Part shown: positions 36,056 through 44,954 of the stretch, in pieces
Position numbering within the stretch: the stretch's first letter is position 1
How the letters are laid out: the number at the start of each line of letters is the position of its first letter
Source: Parvimonas micra
Lineage (GTDB): Bacteria > Bacillota > Clostridia > Tissierellales > Peptoniphilaceae
Length of the DNA stretch: 64,000 nt
Assembly: GCF_021300775.1 (NCBI RefSeq)
Contig: NZ_JAJTJP010000001.1
Location: forward strand, 248,001-312,000
Direction of reading: 5' to 3'
Notes under the pieces: generated by a model
What the model was told of the DNA's origin: nothing
What the model saw: the letters and a program-made list of their open reading frames with translations, nothing else
Database searches by the model: none
Translations under genes and position numbers: made by a program

Positions 36056-38686
36056 ATGAAAAAAATACTTTTAATAGATGGATCAAGCCTTATTTTTAGG
36101 GCTTTTTATGCAATAAAAAATTTAACAACAAAAGATGGTGTTTTTGTAAATGGAGTTTATGGATTTTTAAACATGTACTATAAAGCACTAGAGTTAACAA
36201 ATCCAACACATGTTTTTGTAGCTTTTGATAAAGGTTCAAAAACATTTAGACATACAGAATATTCTGATTATAAGGGAACTCGTGATAAAGCTCCTAATGA
36301 AATAACTTATCAATTTGGAATTTTAAAGGATTTGCTTTCTTCTATGAATGTAAATTATTTAGAACTTGATGAATATGAAGCAGATGATATATTAGGAACT
36401 ATTGCTAAATTGGCTCAAAAAGAAGGTTTCGAAGTAGATATTTTTACAGGAGATAGAGACTATTTACAATTAGTAGATGATAATATTTTTGTGTATTTAA
36501 CAAAGAAGGGCATAAGTGAAATTAAGCTTATGGATAATAATGCTATTTTTGAAGATTTTGGAATTTCTCCTAAGCAATTAATTGATGTTAAAGCACTTCA
36601 AGGGGATAGTTCTGATAATATTCCAGGTGTTAAAGGTGTAGGGGAGAAAACAGCTTTAAAGTTGATCCAAGAATACGGAAATCTTGAAAACTTATATAAA
36701 AATTTAGGAAAATTAAAAGGAAAATTAAAAGAAAATCTTGAAAATGAAAAGGATAAAGCATATTTAAGTAGATACCTAGGAGAGATATATTTAAATGTTC
36801 CTATAGATAAAAATATTGAAGATTTTGAATTAAAAGATGTTAATCTAAATGAATATATTGAAAAATTAGAAAATTTAGAATTTAAAAGCATAATAAATAA
36901 GTTCTTTAAAGACGTAAAGAAAGATAATTCAAATAGTATAAATCATATAATAGATTCAGAAGTTATTAATTTTTCAGAAATTTTTGATAAAATAAAGAAT
37001 GATAAATCAATAGCAGTTAAATTTTTCTCAGATAAAGAATATATATATAGAGAAAAGTTTTATATAGGAGTTTATTCCGATTACAATAAGAAGTCATATA
37101 TTTGTAAAGAATTTAATTTGGAAGATTTTGAAAGACTTTGTAATTCTGATATCAAAATAGTAGGATATGATATAAAGGAAGAATTATTTTTCTTATTAAA
37201 AAACAATTTTGAAGTTAATAACTATGAAGATGTTATGATTTTAGAATATTTAGTAGATTCTAATAAAGGAAATTATGATATAACTAAAGTTAGTGAAGAG
37301 TTACTTCATTTAGAAATCATAGATTTAAAAGAAAGATTTGGTAAGGGTAAAAATAAAAAGACATTTTTTGATTTGGATGAAGATATTATAGTAAAATATA
37401 TTTCACAGTATGTTTTTGCTATTTCTGAATTATACAGTATTTTTGTTCAAAAAGTAAAAGAAAATAATTTGTATTCATTATACGAAAATGTTGAAAAACC
37501 TCTTGTTAAAATTCTTGCAGATATGGAAAAAACTGGAGTGAAAGTTGATAAGAATAAAATATTGGAATTAAATGAAGAATATTCAAAACTTGCAGATGAA
37601 TATGAACAAAGAGTATATGAACTTGCTGGAGAAGTATTTAATTTAAATTCTCCTAAACAATTAGGTGTTATTTTATTTGATAAAATGAAATTACCAGTAG
37701 TAAAAAAGACTAAAACTGGGTATTCAACAGATGTTGAAGTTTTAGAAAAATTATCAGAGGATTATGAAATAGCAGAATATATATTAAAATATAGATCTTT
37801 AAATAAATTAATCTCAACTTATTTAGTTGGAATTTTGGATTATATTATGGAAGATGATAGAGTTAGGACATCTTATAAGCAGATGATAACTGCAACAGGT
37901 AGACTAAGTTCTGTTGATCCAAATTTACAAAATATTCCAGTAAGAACTCAAGAAGGAAAAAATATTAGAAAAGTATTTGTTGCAGACAAAAATAAAGTTT
38001 TTATAGATGCTGACTATTCTCAAATAGAACTTAGAGTTTTAGCACATTTATCTAAAGATTTAGTTATGATTGATTCATTTAAAAATGATTTAGATATACA
38101 TTATAAAACTGCTAGTGAAGTATTTGGAGTTCCTATTGAAGAAGTTACAGATAATCAAAGACGTAGTGCGAAAGCAGTAAATTTTGGAATTGTATATGGA
38201 ATTAGTGATTATGGTCTTTCTAAAGATTTAAATATTACTAGAAATGAAGCAAGACAATATATTGACGGATATTTAAATACTTATCCAAATATAAAGAATT
38301 ATATGGAAGAAATAGTTAAAATAGCAAAAAAAGATGGTTATGTAACAACTATATTGGGCAGAAAAAGATATATTCCTGAAATAAAATCAAAGAATTTTAA
38401 CATTAGAAGTTTTGGTGAAAGGATTGCTTTAAATACTCCAATACAAGGAAGTGCAGCAGATATTATAAAGCTTGCAATGATTAAAGTTTATAAACGATTG
38501 AAGGAAGAAAAAGTAAATGCAAAATTAATTTTACAAATTCATGATGAATTAATAATAGAATGTGATGAAAAAGAAAAAGATATTGTTAAGAATATTTTAA
38601 AAGAATCGATGGAAAATGTATATAAATTAGATTTACCATTAAAAGTTGATGTTTTTGAAGGGAGGAATTGGTTTGAGTCGAAATAA
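36056..38686 (+). CDS. polA: DNA polymerase I
   Basis: 876 residues from ATG 36056 (MKKILLIDGSSLIFRAFYA), with TTGGAGA at 36044-36050. The N-terminal 5' nuclease is intact (EYEADDILGT, TGDRDYLQL, GDSSDNIPGV). The middle 3'-5' exonuclease fold lacks the first DxE pair (reads IAVKFFSD) and the last aspartate, so proofreading is probably absent, as in Bacillus Pol I. The polymerase domain has DYSQIELRVLAHLS, RRSAKAVNFGIVYG and LQIHDELI. It fills gaps in repair and removes Okazaki primers. Its end overlaps the next gene by 14 bases. Confidence 0.96.
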   Translation: MKKILLIDGSSLIFRAFYAIKNLTTKDGVFVNGVYGFLNMYYKALELTNPTHVFVAFDKGSKTFRHTEYSDYKGTRDKAPNEITYQFGILKDLLSSMNVNYLELDEYEADDILGTIAKLAQKEGFEVDIFTGDRDYLQLVDDNIFVYLTKKGISEIKLMDNNAIFEDFGISPKQLIDVKALQGDSSDNIPGVKGVGEKTALKLIQEYGNLENLYKNLGKLKGKLKENLENEKDKAYLSRYLGEIYLNVPIDKNIEDFELKDVNLNEYIEKLENLEFKSIINKFFKDVKKDNSNSINHIIDSEVINFSEIFDKIKNDKSIAVKFFSDKEYIYREKFYIGVYSDYNKKSYICKEFNLEDFERLCNSDIKIVGYDIKEELFFLLKNNFEVNNYEDVMILEYLVDSNKGNYDITKVSEELLHLEIIDLKERFGKGKNKKTFFDLDEDIIVKYISQYVFAISELYSIFVQKVKENNLYSLYENVEKPLVKILADMEKTGVKVDKNKILELNEEYSKLADEYEQRVYELAGEVFNLNSPKQLGVILFDKMKLPVVKKTKTGYSTDVEVLEKLSEDYEIAEYILKYRSLNKLISTYLVGILDYIMEDDRVRTSYKQMITATGRLSSVDPNLQNIPVRTQEGKNIRKVFVADKNKVFIDADYSQIELRVLAHLSKDLVMIDSFKNDLDIHYKTASEVFGVPIEEVTDNQRRSAKAVNFGIVYGISDYGLSKDLNITRNEARQYIDGYLNTYPNIKNYMEEIVKIAKKDGYVTTILGRKRYIPEIKSKNFNIRSFGERIALNTPIQGSAADIIKLAMIKVYKRLKEEKVNAKLILQIHDELIIECDEKEKDIVKNILKESMENVYKLDLPLKVDVFEGRNWFESK

Positions 38687-40334
38687 AAAGTATATTATAA
38701 TTACGGGACAAATTGCTAGTGGTAAAAGTAGTATATCAGAACTTATTAAAAAGAGAAATAAAAATTATTTAGTATTAGATGCAGATGATCAAATAAAAGA
38801 ATTATATAAAAGAGGTGCTGAACTTTATAAAGTTTTAGTAAATGAATTTGGAGATAGTATTTTAAATGAAAAAGGAAATATTTCTAAAGCTAAACTAAGA
38901 AGAACAGTATTTTTAAATGATGAAAATAGAGAAAAATTAAATGAACTAACTCACCCTGTAATTTTAAAAAATATGGTTAGTCTTGCAAAAGAATCTGAAG
39001 CAGATGTTGTGTTTTTACAAATTCCTCTATTAAACGAATCAATAAATATACTAAAAAAATTGGTTAATATTGATGAAATATGGAATATTACTGCAAGTGA
39101 TGAAGTGAGATTCAATAGGCTAATGAGTAGAAAGGGAATGACAGAAGAAATTGCTCATAGAATTATGGAAATTCAATCTGATTTCGAAAGTGATGATTTT
39201 GATATTTTATCTATCGAAAATAATGGAGATTACGAAGAATTAAATAATAAACTTAATTTACTTTTTGATAACAGCTGTATTAAAGAAGAAAAGAAAATTG
39301 GATTTTTTGGTAGGTTTAAGAAAAATAAAAAAGAAGAAATTGAGGAACTTAATGAAGAATCTGAAGATACATCTGAAGAAGAAAGTGATGTTAGAAAAAT
39401 ATCAGAAGATGAAATTATTACTGAAGAAAAGGTAGAAGAAAATACTGAGGAATCATTAGTTGAAAATGAAAACAATTCTGAAAGATTATTACAAACTATT
39501 TTTACAAATGAACAAAAAACAGAAAATATTGATCTAAAAGAAATTGAAGAAAAGGATTTAGAAAAAACAAAATTGACAGACTTAAGTCCTTTACGCGAAG
39601 ATAAAATAGAAAAAATTGAAAATGATATAAAAAATTCTGTTGAAGAAACTTTAGATGAAGAAATTAATGAAGATAATGGAAAAAAGAAGAAAAAAATGAA
39701 GATTTGGAAAAAAATATTACTTTCTATTGTAAGCTTTTTAATAATTATTAACGCTCTATTTTTAGGAGCTATATATTATGGTGGAGTAAATTATCCTGTA
39801 AATTATTTAGAAGAAATTCAAAAATATTCAAATGAGTATGGAGTTGATCCTAAAGTAGTTTTAGCTATTATGAGAGTTGAAAGTAATTTTAAAACTGATG
39901 CAACAAGTAAAGTAAATGCGAAAGGATTGATGCAAGTTTTACCAGATACTGCTAAGCATGTAGCTAAGTTGTTAAATATTGATGCAAACTCTATAGATTT
40001 AAATGACGCTGAAACAAATATTAAAATAGGGACTTATTATATTAAGTATCTAATGCAAAATTTTAGTAATATGGATACAGTTTATGCTGCATATAATGGT
40101 GGAATAGGTAATGTAAATACTTGGTTAAAAGATTCAAAATATTCAAGTGATGGAGTTAGTCTATATAATATTCCATCATCAGAAACAAAACATTATGTTA
40201 ATAAAGTTAATAAAGCACTAAAAGCTTATGAAATTTTATATGGTAAAGAATTTCCAACTAAGAAGACTAAAGGTTTTTCAAAGTTTGTTGAAAATGTTAA
40301 AAATACCATAAGATATATTTTGAGTAGTTTTTAA
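38673..40334 (+). CDS. coaE: Fusion: dephospho-CoA kinase + membrane-anchored lytic transglycosylase
   Basis: 553 residues from TTG 38673, 6 bases after GGGAGG. Residues 1-195 are a full CoaE domain: P-loop GQIASGKS at 12-19, VLDADDQI, LTHPVI, QIPLLNES and a RFNRLMSRKGM helix; it makes coenzyme A from dephospho-CoA. Residues about 205-340 form a highly acidic, repetitive Glu-rich linker. Residues about 346-370 form one membrane helix after a KKKKKMKIWKK basic patch, giving an N-in, C-out topology. Residues about 380-540 are an SLT lytic transglycosylase with catalytic E403 in RVESNF and GLMQVLPDTA and AYNGG. In clostridia these two are neighbouring separate genes after polA. No stop or frameshift sign is seen in the linker. 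Confidence 0.9.
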   Translation: MSRNKKYIIITGQIASGKSSISELIKKRNKNYLVLDADDQIKELYKRGAELYKVLVNEFGDSILNEKGNISKAKLRRTVFLNDENREKLNELTHPVILKNMVSLAKESEADVVFLQIPLLNESINILKKLVNIDEIWNITASDEVRFNRLMSRKGMTEEIAHRIMEIQSDFESDDFDILSIENNGDYEELNNKLNLLFDNSCIKEEKKIGFFGRFKKNKKEEIEELNEESEDTSEEESDVRKISEDEIITEEKVEENTEESLVENENNSERLLQTIFTNEQKTENIDLKEIEEKDLEKTKLTDLSPLREDKIEKIENDIKNSVEETLDEEINEDNGKKKKKMKIWKKILLSIVSFLIIINALFLGAIYYGGVNYPVNYLEEIQKYSNEYGVDPKVVLAIMRVESNFKTDATSKVNAKGLMQVLPDTAKHVAKLLNIDANSIDLNDAETNIKIGTYYIKYLMQNFSNMDTVYAAYNGGIGNVNTWLKDSKYSSDGVSLYNIPSSETKHYVNKVNKALKAYEILYGKEFPTKKTKGFSKFVENVKNTIRYILSSF

Positions 40335-40350
40335 GATTAAATTATTATAA

Positions 40351-40382
40351 AAACAACGAAATTTAATTTCGTTGTTTTTTTA
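40351..40382 (+). terminator. Terminator after the coaE fusion gene
   Basis: A 12-bp perfect stem pairs 40351-40362 (AAACAACGAAAT) with 40366-40377, loop TTA, followed by T-run. Confidence 0.88.
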
Positions 40383-40442
40383 TTGCTAAGTATAACATAA
40401 TATAAAAAGTTTTTAAAATGTAAAAAAAAATATATTATTGGG

Positions 40443-40448
40443 TATAAT
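40443..40448 (+). promoter_or_regulatory. -10 element of the ctsR-clpC operon
   Basis: TATAAT at 40443-40448, 36 bases before the ctsR start. No convincing -35 lies 16-18 bases upstream. The CtsR box begins 10 bases downstream, so it would cover the transcription start. Confidence 0.55.
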
Positions 40449-40457
40449 ATTATAAAA

Positions 40458-40474
40458 GGTCAAAGTAGGTCAGG
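40458..40474 (+). promoter_or_regulatory. CtsR operator
   Basis: GGTCAAA (40458-40464), GTA, GGTCAGG (40468-40474): a tandem heptamer that matches the CtsR box pattern RGTCAAANANRGTCAAA in 12 of 14 heptamer bases. Placed just after the -10 element of the ctsR operon, it implies autorepression. Confidence 0.85.
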
Positions 40475-40484
40475 GGGTGTTCTT

Positions 40485-40949
40485 TTGGCAGGTATTAGTG
40501 ATATTATAGAAAAATTTCTTAAAGAAATGCTAGAAAATTCAGAAAATGGAATTATTGAGATAGGTAGAAATGACCTTGCAAGTAAATTTTCTTGTGCTCC
40601 TTCTCAAATTAATTATGTTTTAACAACTAGATTTTCTTCAACAAATGGTTACTATATAGAAAGCCATCGTGGAGGAAGTGGTTATATTAAAATTTCTACT
40701 CTTTCAAATGAGGATGTATTTTTTAATTCTATAATTGAGTATTTAGAAAATAATGAAATTACATTCAATGAAGGAAAAAGAATAATTGATAGAATATTTG
40801 AATTAGGTTATATATCAAAAAGAGAAAGACTTATTATTTTACATGCTATTAGTGATAATTCACTTTTTGTTGATAATAAAATAAAAGATAATTTAAGAGC
40901 AAATGTATTGCTTAATGTTGTGTATTCTTTCGGGAGGAAAAATGAGTAA
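40485..40949 (+). CDS. ctsR: Stress-response repressor CtsR
   Basis: 154 residues from TTG 40485, 7 bases after GGGGGTG. The winged helix contains GRNDLASKFSCAPSQINYVL-like sequence and the glycine-rich wing ESHRGGSGYIKI. The C-terminal four-helix domain follows. CtsR blocks clp genes until heat or other stress. The wing arginine that McsB phosphorylates in Bacillus relatives is present, although the McsB here looks inactive. mcsA begins 8 bases inside the 3' end of this gene. Confidence 0.93.
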   Translation: MAGISDIIEKFLKEMLENSENGIIEIGRNDLASKFSCAPSQINYVLTTRFSSTNGYYIESHRGGSGYIKISTLSNEDVFFNSIIEYLENNEITFNEGKRIIDRIFELGYISKRERLIILHAISDNSLFVDNKIKDNLRANVLLNVVYSFGRKNE

Positions 40950-41436
40950 AAAGATTATTACAATTGGTTATGAAAAAGAAATTCCAGAAGATGAATACAA
41001 TAATTTATTTAATTCATTAAAAACTACAGATGATATTAATATTTTGTTAGAGTTTAAAGATCAAATTATTAATTCTAATATAAAATGTAAAAAATGCAAA
41101 ACTTCGGTAAAAGATATTTTATATACAAATATGACAGTATGTCCTTGCTGTTTTGAAACTATATATAAAATTATAGAAAAAGAGAAATTAAAACCATCAC
41201 TTATATATTCAAATTTTTTAAATAGAATATTAAATAATGATTTTAAAAAATATAAGGGGAAAGTCCCTGAGTATACTAAAGATTTTTATGATAATAGTAT
41301 TAAAATATCAGACTTAAAAAGAGAACTAGAGTATTGTATAGAGATTGAAGATTTTTTAAAATGTAATGTATTAAAGAATGCAATTGAAGAATTAGAAAAG
41401 AAAAATCTTAAACTAAGGAGGGAAATTAATGAGTAG
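40942..41436 (+). CDS. mcsA: McsA-like protein with one zinc finger and UVR motif
   Basis: 164 residues from ATG 40942, with GGGAGG upstream; an earlier in-frame start lies inside ctsR and is unlikely. One CxxC-x13-CxxC finger (CKKC...CPCC, residues 47-66) is seen. Bacillus McsA has two such fingers; the first is missing here and replaced by an unconserved acidic stretch. The C-terminal UVR motif (DLKRELEYCIEIEDFLKCN region) is present. McsA activates the arginine kinase McsB in Bacillus. It overlaps mcsB by 8 bases. Confidence 0.85.
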   Translation: MSKKIITIGYEKEIPEDEYNNLFNSLKTTDDINILLEFKDQIINSNIKCKKCKTSVKDILYTNMTVCPCCFETIYKIIEKEKLKPSLIYSNFLNRILNNDFKKYKGKVPEYTKDFYDNSIKISDLKRELEYCIEIEDFLKCNVLKNAIEELEKKNLKLRREINE

Positions 41437-42406
41437 TTTCTTAGGAAAAATTTCTGAAAAGTATGTCTCTCTTTCGAGTCAAGTTGACGTATATAGAAAT
41501 ATTAAAGGATATAAATTTAATTATATGCTTTCATATGAAGATGAAATTAGTCTTTATAATAAAATTTGCTCTTCGTTTTATAAGCTGTATTATAGTGATA
41601 GATTTTATTTTGAAAAAATAGATAGTAGAAAAAAGATTCTTAAATATTATAATAAGGGATTATTCTTGGATTCTAATGATATTTTTAGAGAGAATTCATA
41701 TATAGCATCAAGAGATGATGGATTTGTTTATATGAATATAAATATTAAAGAGCATTTACGACTAACTGGAAAACTACCAGGCGTTAATTATTTTAGATGT
41801 GGACATTTTGCATATGGACTTGAGGCTGATTTGGATGAAAAAATAAAATTTTCATTTAATACTAATTTTGGCTATATTTTTGAAGATTTAAATTTAGTAG
41901 GGAATGGTTTAAAAATGACGGGAGTTTTGCATATACCTTCATTAAGGTATTATAAAACTACTGATTTTTTAGAAAAAAAACTGGCCAGTTTAGGTATTAA
42001 AATTTATTCTCTATTAAGTATTGGATTATGTGAAGATTTTTATATTGTTGAATTTTGTAATGAAAATTCTGAAGAATTTTCAGCTATTCGAAAAATGGAT
42101 AAGTATATAACAGAAATAGTAAATTTAGAAATAGATAATCGTAGAAAATTATTAGGTATAAAAACTGAATATTTTAGAGATAAATTTGAAAAATATAGAA
42201 GTATATTAATGAATAGAGAAAATGTAACTCCATATATAGTTACAAAATATATTTCTCTTTGTATTTTGTTACAAAGTTTAGAACTTATAGTAGAATATGA
42301 TTTAAAACTTCTATATGAAAGTCTTATGACAGTTAGAAGTTCTGTCTTTTTAAATGAAGAAGAACAAAATGAAGAACTTTTAAAAGTGATTTTAAAATTG
42401 ATATAG
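41429..42406 (+). CDS. mcsB: McsB-like protein, probably an inactive arginine kinase
   Basis: 325 residues, in the usual mcsB place between mcsA and clpC. Alignment by eye to B. subtilis McsB is gap-free over long segments (FNTNFGYIFEDLNLVGNGLK to HIPSL; LGIKIYSLLSIG). In it the nucleotide-binding SSRIRLARN reads SSQVDVYRN, the active-site TSCPTN reads FEDLNL (catalytic cysteine lost), and RGIYGEG reads YSLLSIG (catalytic Glu lost). The C-terminal RDxxRA motif of the phosphoarginine pocket is absent and the protein is about 35 residues short. It keeps the fold-defining hydrophobic pattern and an intact frame, so it is likely a conserved structural partner, not a pseudogene. Confidence 0.85.
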   Translation: MSSFLGKISEKYVSLSSQVDVYRNIKGYKFNYMLSYEDEISLYNKICSSFYKLYYSDRFYFEKIDSRKKILKYYNKGLFLDSNDIFRENSYIASRDDGFVYMNINIKEHLRLTGKLPGVNYFRCGHFAYGLEADLDEKIKFSFNTNFGYIFEDLNLVGNGLKMTGVLHIPSLRYYKTTDFLEKKLASLGIKIYSLLSIGLCEDFYIVEFCNENSEEFSAIRKMDKYITEIVNLEIDNRRKLLGIKTEYFRDKFEKYRSILMNRENVTPYIVTKYISLCILLQSLELIVEYDLKLLYESLMTVRSSVFLNEEEQNEELLKVILKLI

Positions 42407-42418
42407 GTAGGTGATTTT

Positions 42419-44842
42419 ATGTATGAAAATGTAATAAGAAGTGTTGATGAATTCATTAGATATGCAGTAAATGAAGCTTTTTATTTAAAAAACGATTATA
42501 TAGGTACTGAGCATATTCTACTTGCGTTTTTAAAAATAAATAGTAGAGAGACGGAAAGTCTTATTTCTGCTGGAGCAAATTATAATTATTTAAAAAGCTA
42601 CATATTGGAAAAAAGGGGAGTAGGTAATTTTTCTAATGTTGCTAGCAAATTATCAAAGAATGCAAAAAAAGTGGTAGATAATGCAGTAAATATTGCAATG
42701 GAATCAGATAATGTTCAAGTTTTACCTTGTCATCTTTTGATTTCTTTAATGGAGTTAAAATCATCTCTTGCATACAAAATGTTAATTGATTCTAATATAA
42801 GTCCTGAAAGTATTTCTTTAGATATTAAAGAAAAAATAAATTTTGAGAATACTTCAAATGTTTCTACAGAAATAACAACAGAAACTTTAGAAAAATATAC
42901 TGTTAATCTCAACGAAAGAGCGAAAAGCGGAAAAATTGATCAAGTGATAGGTAGAGACAAGGAGATAGATAGAATTTTACAAATTTTACTAAGAAGAACA
43001 AAAAATAATCCTATCCTTATTGGTGAAGCAGGAGTTGGAAAAACTGCAATTGTAGAGGGACTTGCTCTTAGAATTGTTGAATCTAAAGTTCCTGAATTTT
43101 TAGAAAATAAAATAGTATATAGTTTAGATTTACCAGCTATGCTTGCCGGAAGTAAGTATAGAGGTGATTTTGAAAAAAGAGTTAAAGATACTTTAAATGA
43201 AATTATAAAAAATAAAAATGTAATTATATTCATTGATGAATTCCATAATATTGTTGGTACTGGTGGAAGTGAAGGATCTATTGACGCTGCTAATATACTA
43301 AAACCATTTTTAGCAAGAGGAGAAATTCAACTTATTGGTGCGACTACAATAGACGAATATAGAAAACATATTGAAAAAGATTCAGCTCTTGAAAGAAGAT
43401 TACAACCAATTGAGGTCTTAGAGCCAACAGTAAGTCAGACGATGAATATCTTGTATGGTCTTAAAGATAAGTATGAAAATCACCATGGGATAGTTATAAC
43501 AGATGAAGCTATCAAAGCTGCGGCAGAATTATCTCATAGATATTTAACAGACCGATTTTTACCGGATAAAGCTATTGATTTAATAGATGAGGCTGGTTCT
43601 ATGTTAAGAATTAAATCATTTTTAAATACTGATGATATTTCATTACTAAAAGATGAAAATGAAGACTTAAAAAAATATATAAAAGAATATGTTGAAAGTC
43701 AAGAATTCTTAAAAGCGCAAGAATGTAAAAATAAATATGAAGAAAATTTAGAAGAAATAAAAAAACTAAAAGAAATTAAGAAAGATAAGAAAAATAATGA
43801 AAATTTAATTTTAAAATATGATGATATTGCAAAAATTATATCGGATTGGAGTAAAATCCCTGTTAATAGACTAACAGCTAAAGAGAGCCAAAAGTATTTG
43901 TCCTTATCAGATAATTTGAAAAATATTGTTATAGGACAAGGAACTGCTATTGATAGAGTAACGAATGCCATAAAAAGATCTAGAGCAGGTGTTTCGTTAG
44001 GTAGCAAACCAATTGGAAGTTTTATTTTTGTTGGAGCAACTGGAGTTGGTAAAACATATTTAGCAAAATCTTTAGCAAATCTTTTATTCGAATCTGAAGA
44101 AAATATGATTAGAATAGATATGAGTGAGTATATGGAAAAACATACAGTTTCAAAATTAGTAGGTTCTCCACCAGGATATGTTGGATATGGAGAAGGTGGA
44201 TATTTAACTGAAGCCGTTAGAAGAAAACCATATAGTGTTGTATTATTTGATGAAATCGAAAAAGCTCATCCTGATGTATTTAATATGTTATTACAAATTC
44301 TTGATGATGGAAGACTTACAGATTCCCAAGGAAAAACTGTAAATTTTAAAAATACTGTTATTATAATGACGTCTAATGTTGGAGCTTCAGCAATTGAAAA
44401 GAAAAATTCATTAGGATTTTCAGCTAAGAAAAATGAAGAAGAAAAAGAATATGATAGAATGAAAGAAATTGTAAATTCTGAATTAAAAATAATGTTTAAG
44501 CCTGAATTTTTAAATAGAGTTGATGATATTATTGTATTTTCAAAATTGGATGAAAAAGATATACTAAAAATTACAGAATTATTACTTGAAAAGTTAAAGA
44601 AAAGATTAAAAAATATGGGTCTAAACATTGGATATAGCAATAAAATTGTAAAAAAATTGTCTGATATGGGATTTGATAAAGCTTACGGAGCTAGGCCGCT
44701 TGAAAGAATTATTAAGTCTGAGCTTGAAAATAAAATTGCAGATGAAATTTTAAAAAATCAGATTCTTAATGATGAAAAATTATTTTTAGATGTAAAAAAA
44801 GGAAATATAGTACTTGAAAAGGTAAAAGTTAAAACAAAATAA
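42419..44842 (+). CDS. clpC: ATP-dependent Clp protease ATPase subunit ClpC
   Basis: 807 residues. Two N-domain repeats (residues 1-145), then AAA1 with GEAGVGKT near 201, a short middle domain with a UVR-like SQEFLKAQECKNKY region, then AAA2 with VGATGVGKT near 539 and VLFDEIEKAH. SLGF supplies the ClpP-docking loop, so it should work with ClpP. In the N-domain the first GTEH keeps the phosphoarginine-binding glutamate, while the second site reads LPCH and has lost it. ATG 42419 follows GGTAGGTG. It is the last gene of the CtsR operon. Confidence 0.95.
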   Translation: MYENVIRSVDEFIRYAVNEAFYLKNDYIGTEHILLAFLKINSRETESLISAGANYNYLKSYILEKRGVGNFSNVASKLSKNAKKVVDNAVNIAMESDNVQVLPCHLLISLMELKSSLAYKMLIDSNISPESISLDIKEKINFENTSNVSTEITTETLEKYTVNLNERAKSGKIDQVIGRDKEIDRILQILLRRTKNNPILIGEAGVGKTAIVEGLALRIVESKVPEFLENKIVYSLDLPAMLAGSKYRGDFEKRVKDTLNEIIKNKNVIIFIDEFHNIVGTGGSEGSIDAANILKPFLARGEIQLIGATTIDEYRKHIEKDSALERRLQPIEVLEPTVSQTMNILYGLKDKYENHHGIVITDEAIKAAAELSHRYLTDRFLPDKAIDLIDEAGSMLRIKSFLNTDDISLLKDENEDLKKYIKEYVESQEFLKAQECKNKYEENLEEIKKLKEIKKDKKNNENLILKYDDIAKIISDWSKIPVNRLTAKESQKYLSLSDNLKNIVIGQGTAIDRVTNAIKRSRAGVSLGSKPIGSFIFVGATGVGKTYLAKSLANLLFESEENMIRIDMSEYMEKHTVSKLVGSPPGYVGYGEGGYLTEAVRRKPYSVVLFDEIEKAHPDVFNMLLQILDDGRLTDSQGKTVNFKNTVIIMTSNVGASAIEKKNSLGFSAKKNEEEKEYDRMKEIVNSELKIMFKPEFLNRVDDIIVFSKLDEKDILKITELLLEKLKKRLKNMGLNIGYSNKIVKKLSDMGFDKAYGARPLERIIKSELENKIADEILKNQILNDEKLFLDVKKGNIVLEKVKVKTK

Positions 44843-44862
44843 AATGTTTTAATATATTTTTT

Positions 44863-44900
44863 AAATAGAAGGTGTTTGTTTAAACATCTTCTATTTTTAA
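44863..44900 (+). terminator. Terminator after clpC
   Basis: A 15-pair stem (44863-44877 with 44882-44896, one G-U) around GTTT, followed by a short T/A-rich tail. The T-run is weak but the stem is long. Confidence 0.65.
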
Positions 44901-44916
44901 AATTATAAAATTATAC

Positions 44917-44945
44917 TTGAAATAAATATTCAAATTTAGTATAAT
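44917..44945 (+). promoter_or_regulatory. Promoter of the riboswitch-controlled P-type ATPase
   Basis: TTGAAA at 44917-44922, a 17-base spacer and TATAAT at 44940-44945. Transcription would start just before the riboswitch aptamer. Confidence 0.8.
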
Positions 44946-44954
44946 ATATTTAAT

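Noticed and set aside
39270-39690. Acidic linker of the coaE fusion considered as a frameshift product
   Set aside because: The frame stays open with a consistent Glu/Asp/Lys-rich composition and normal codon use, and leads into a membrane helix in phase.
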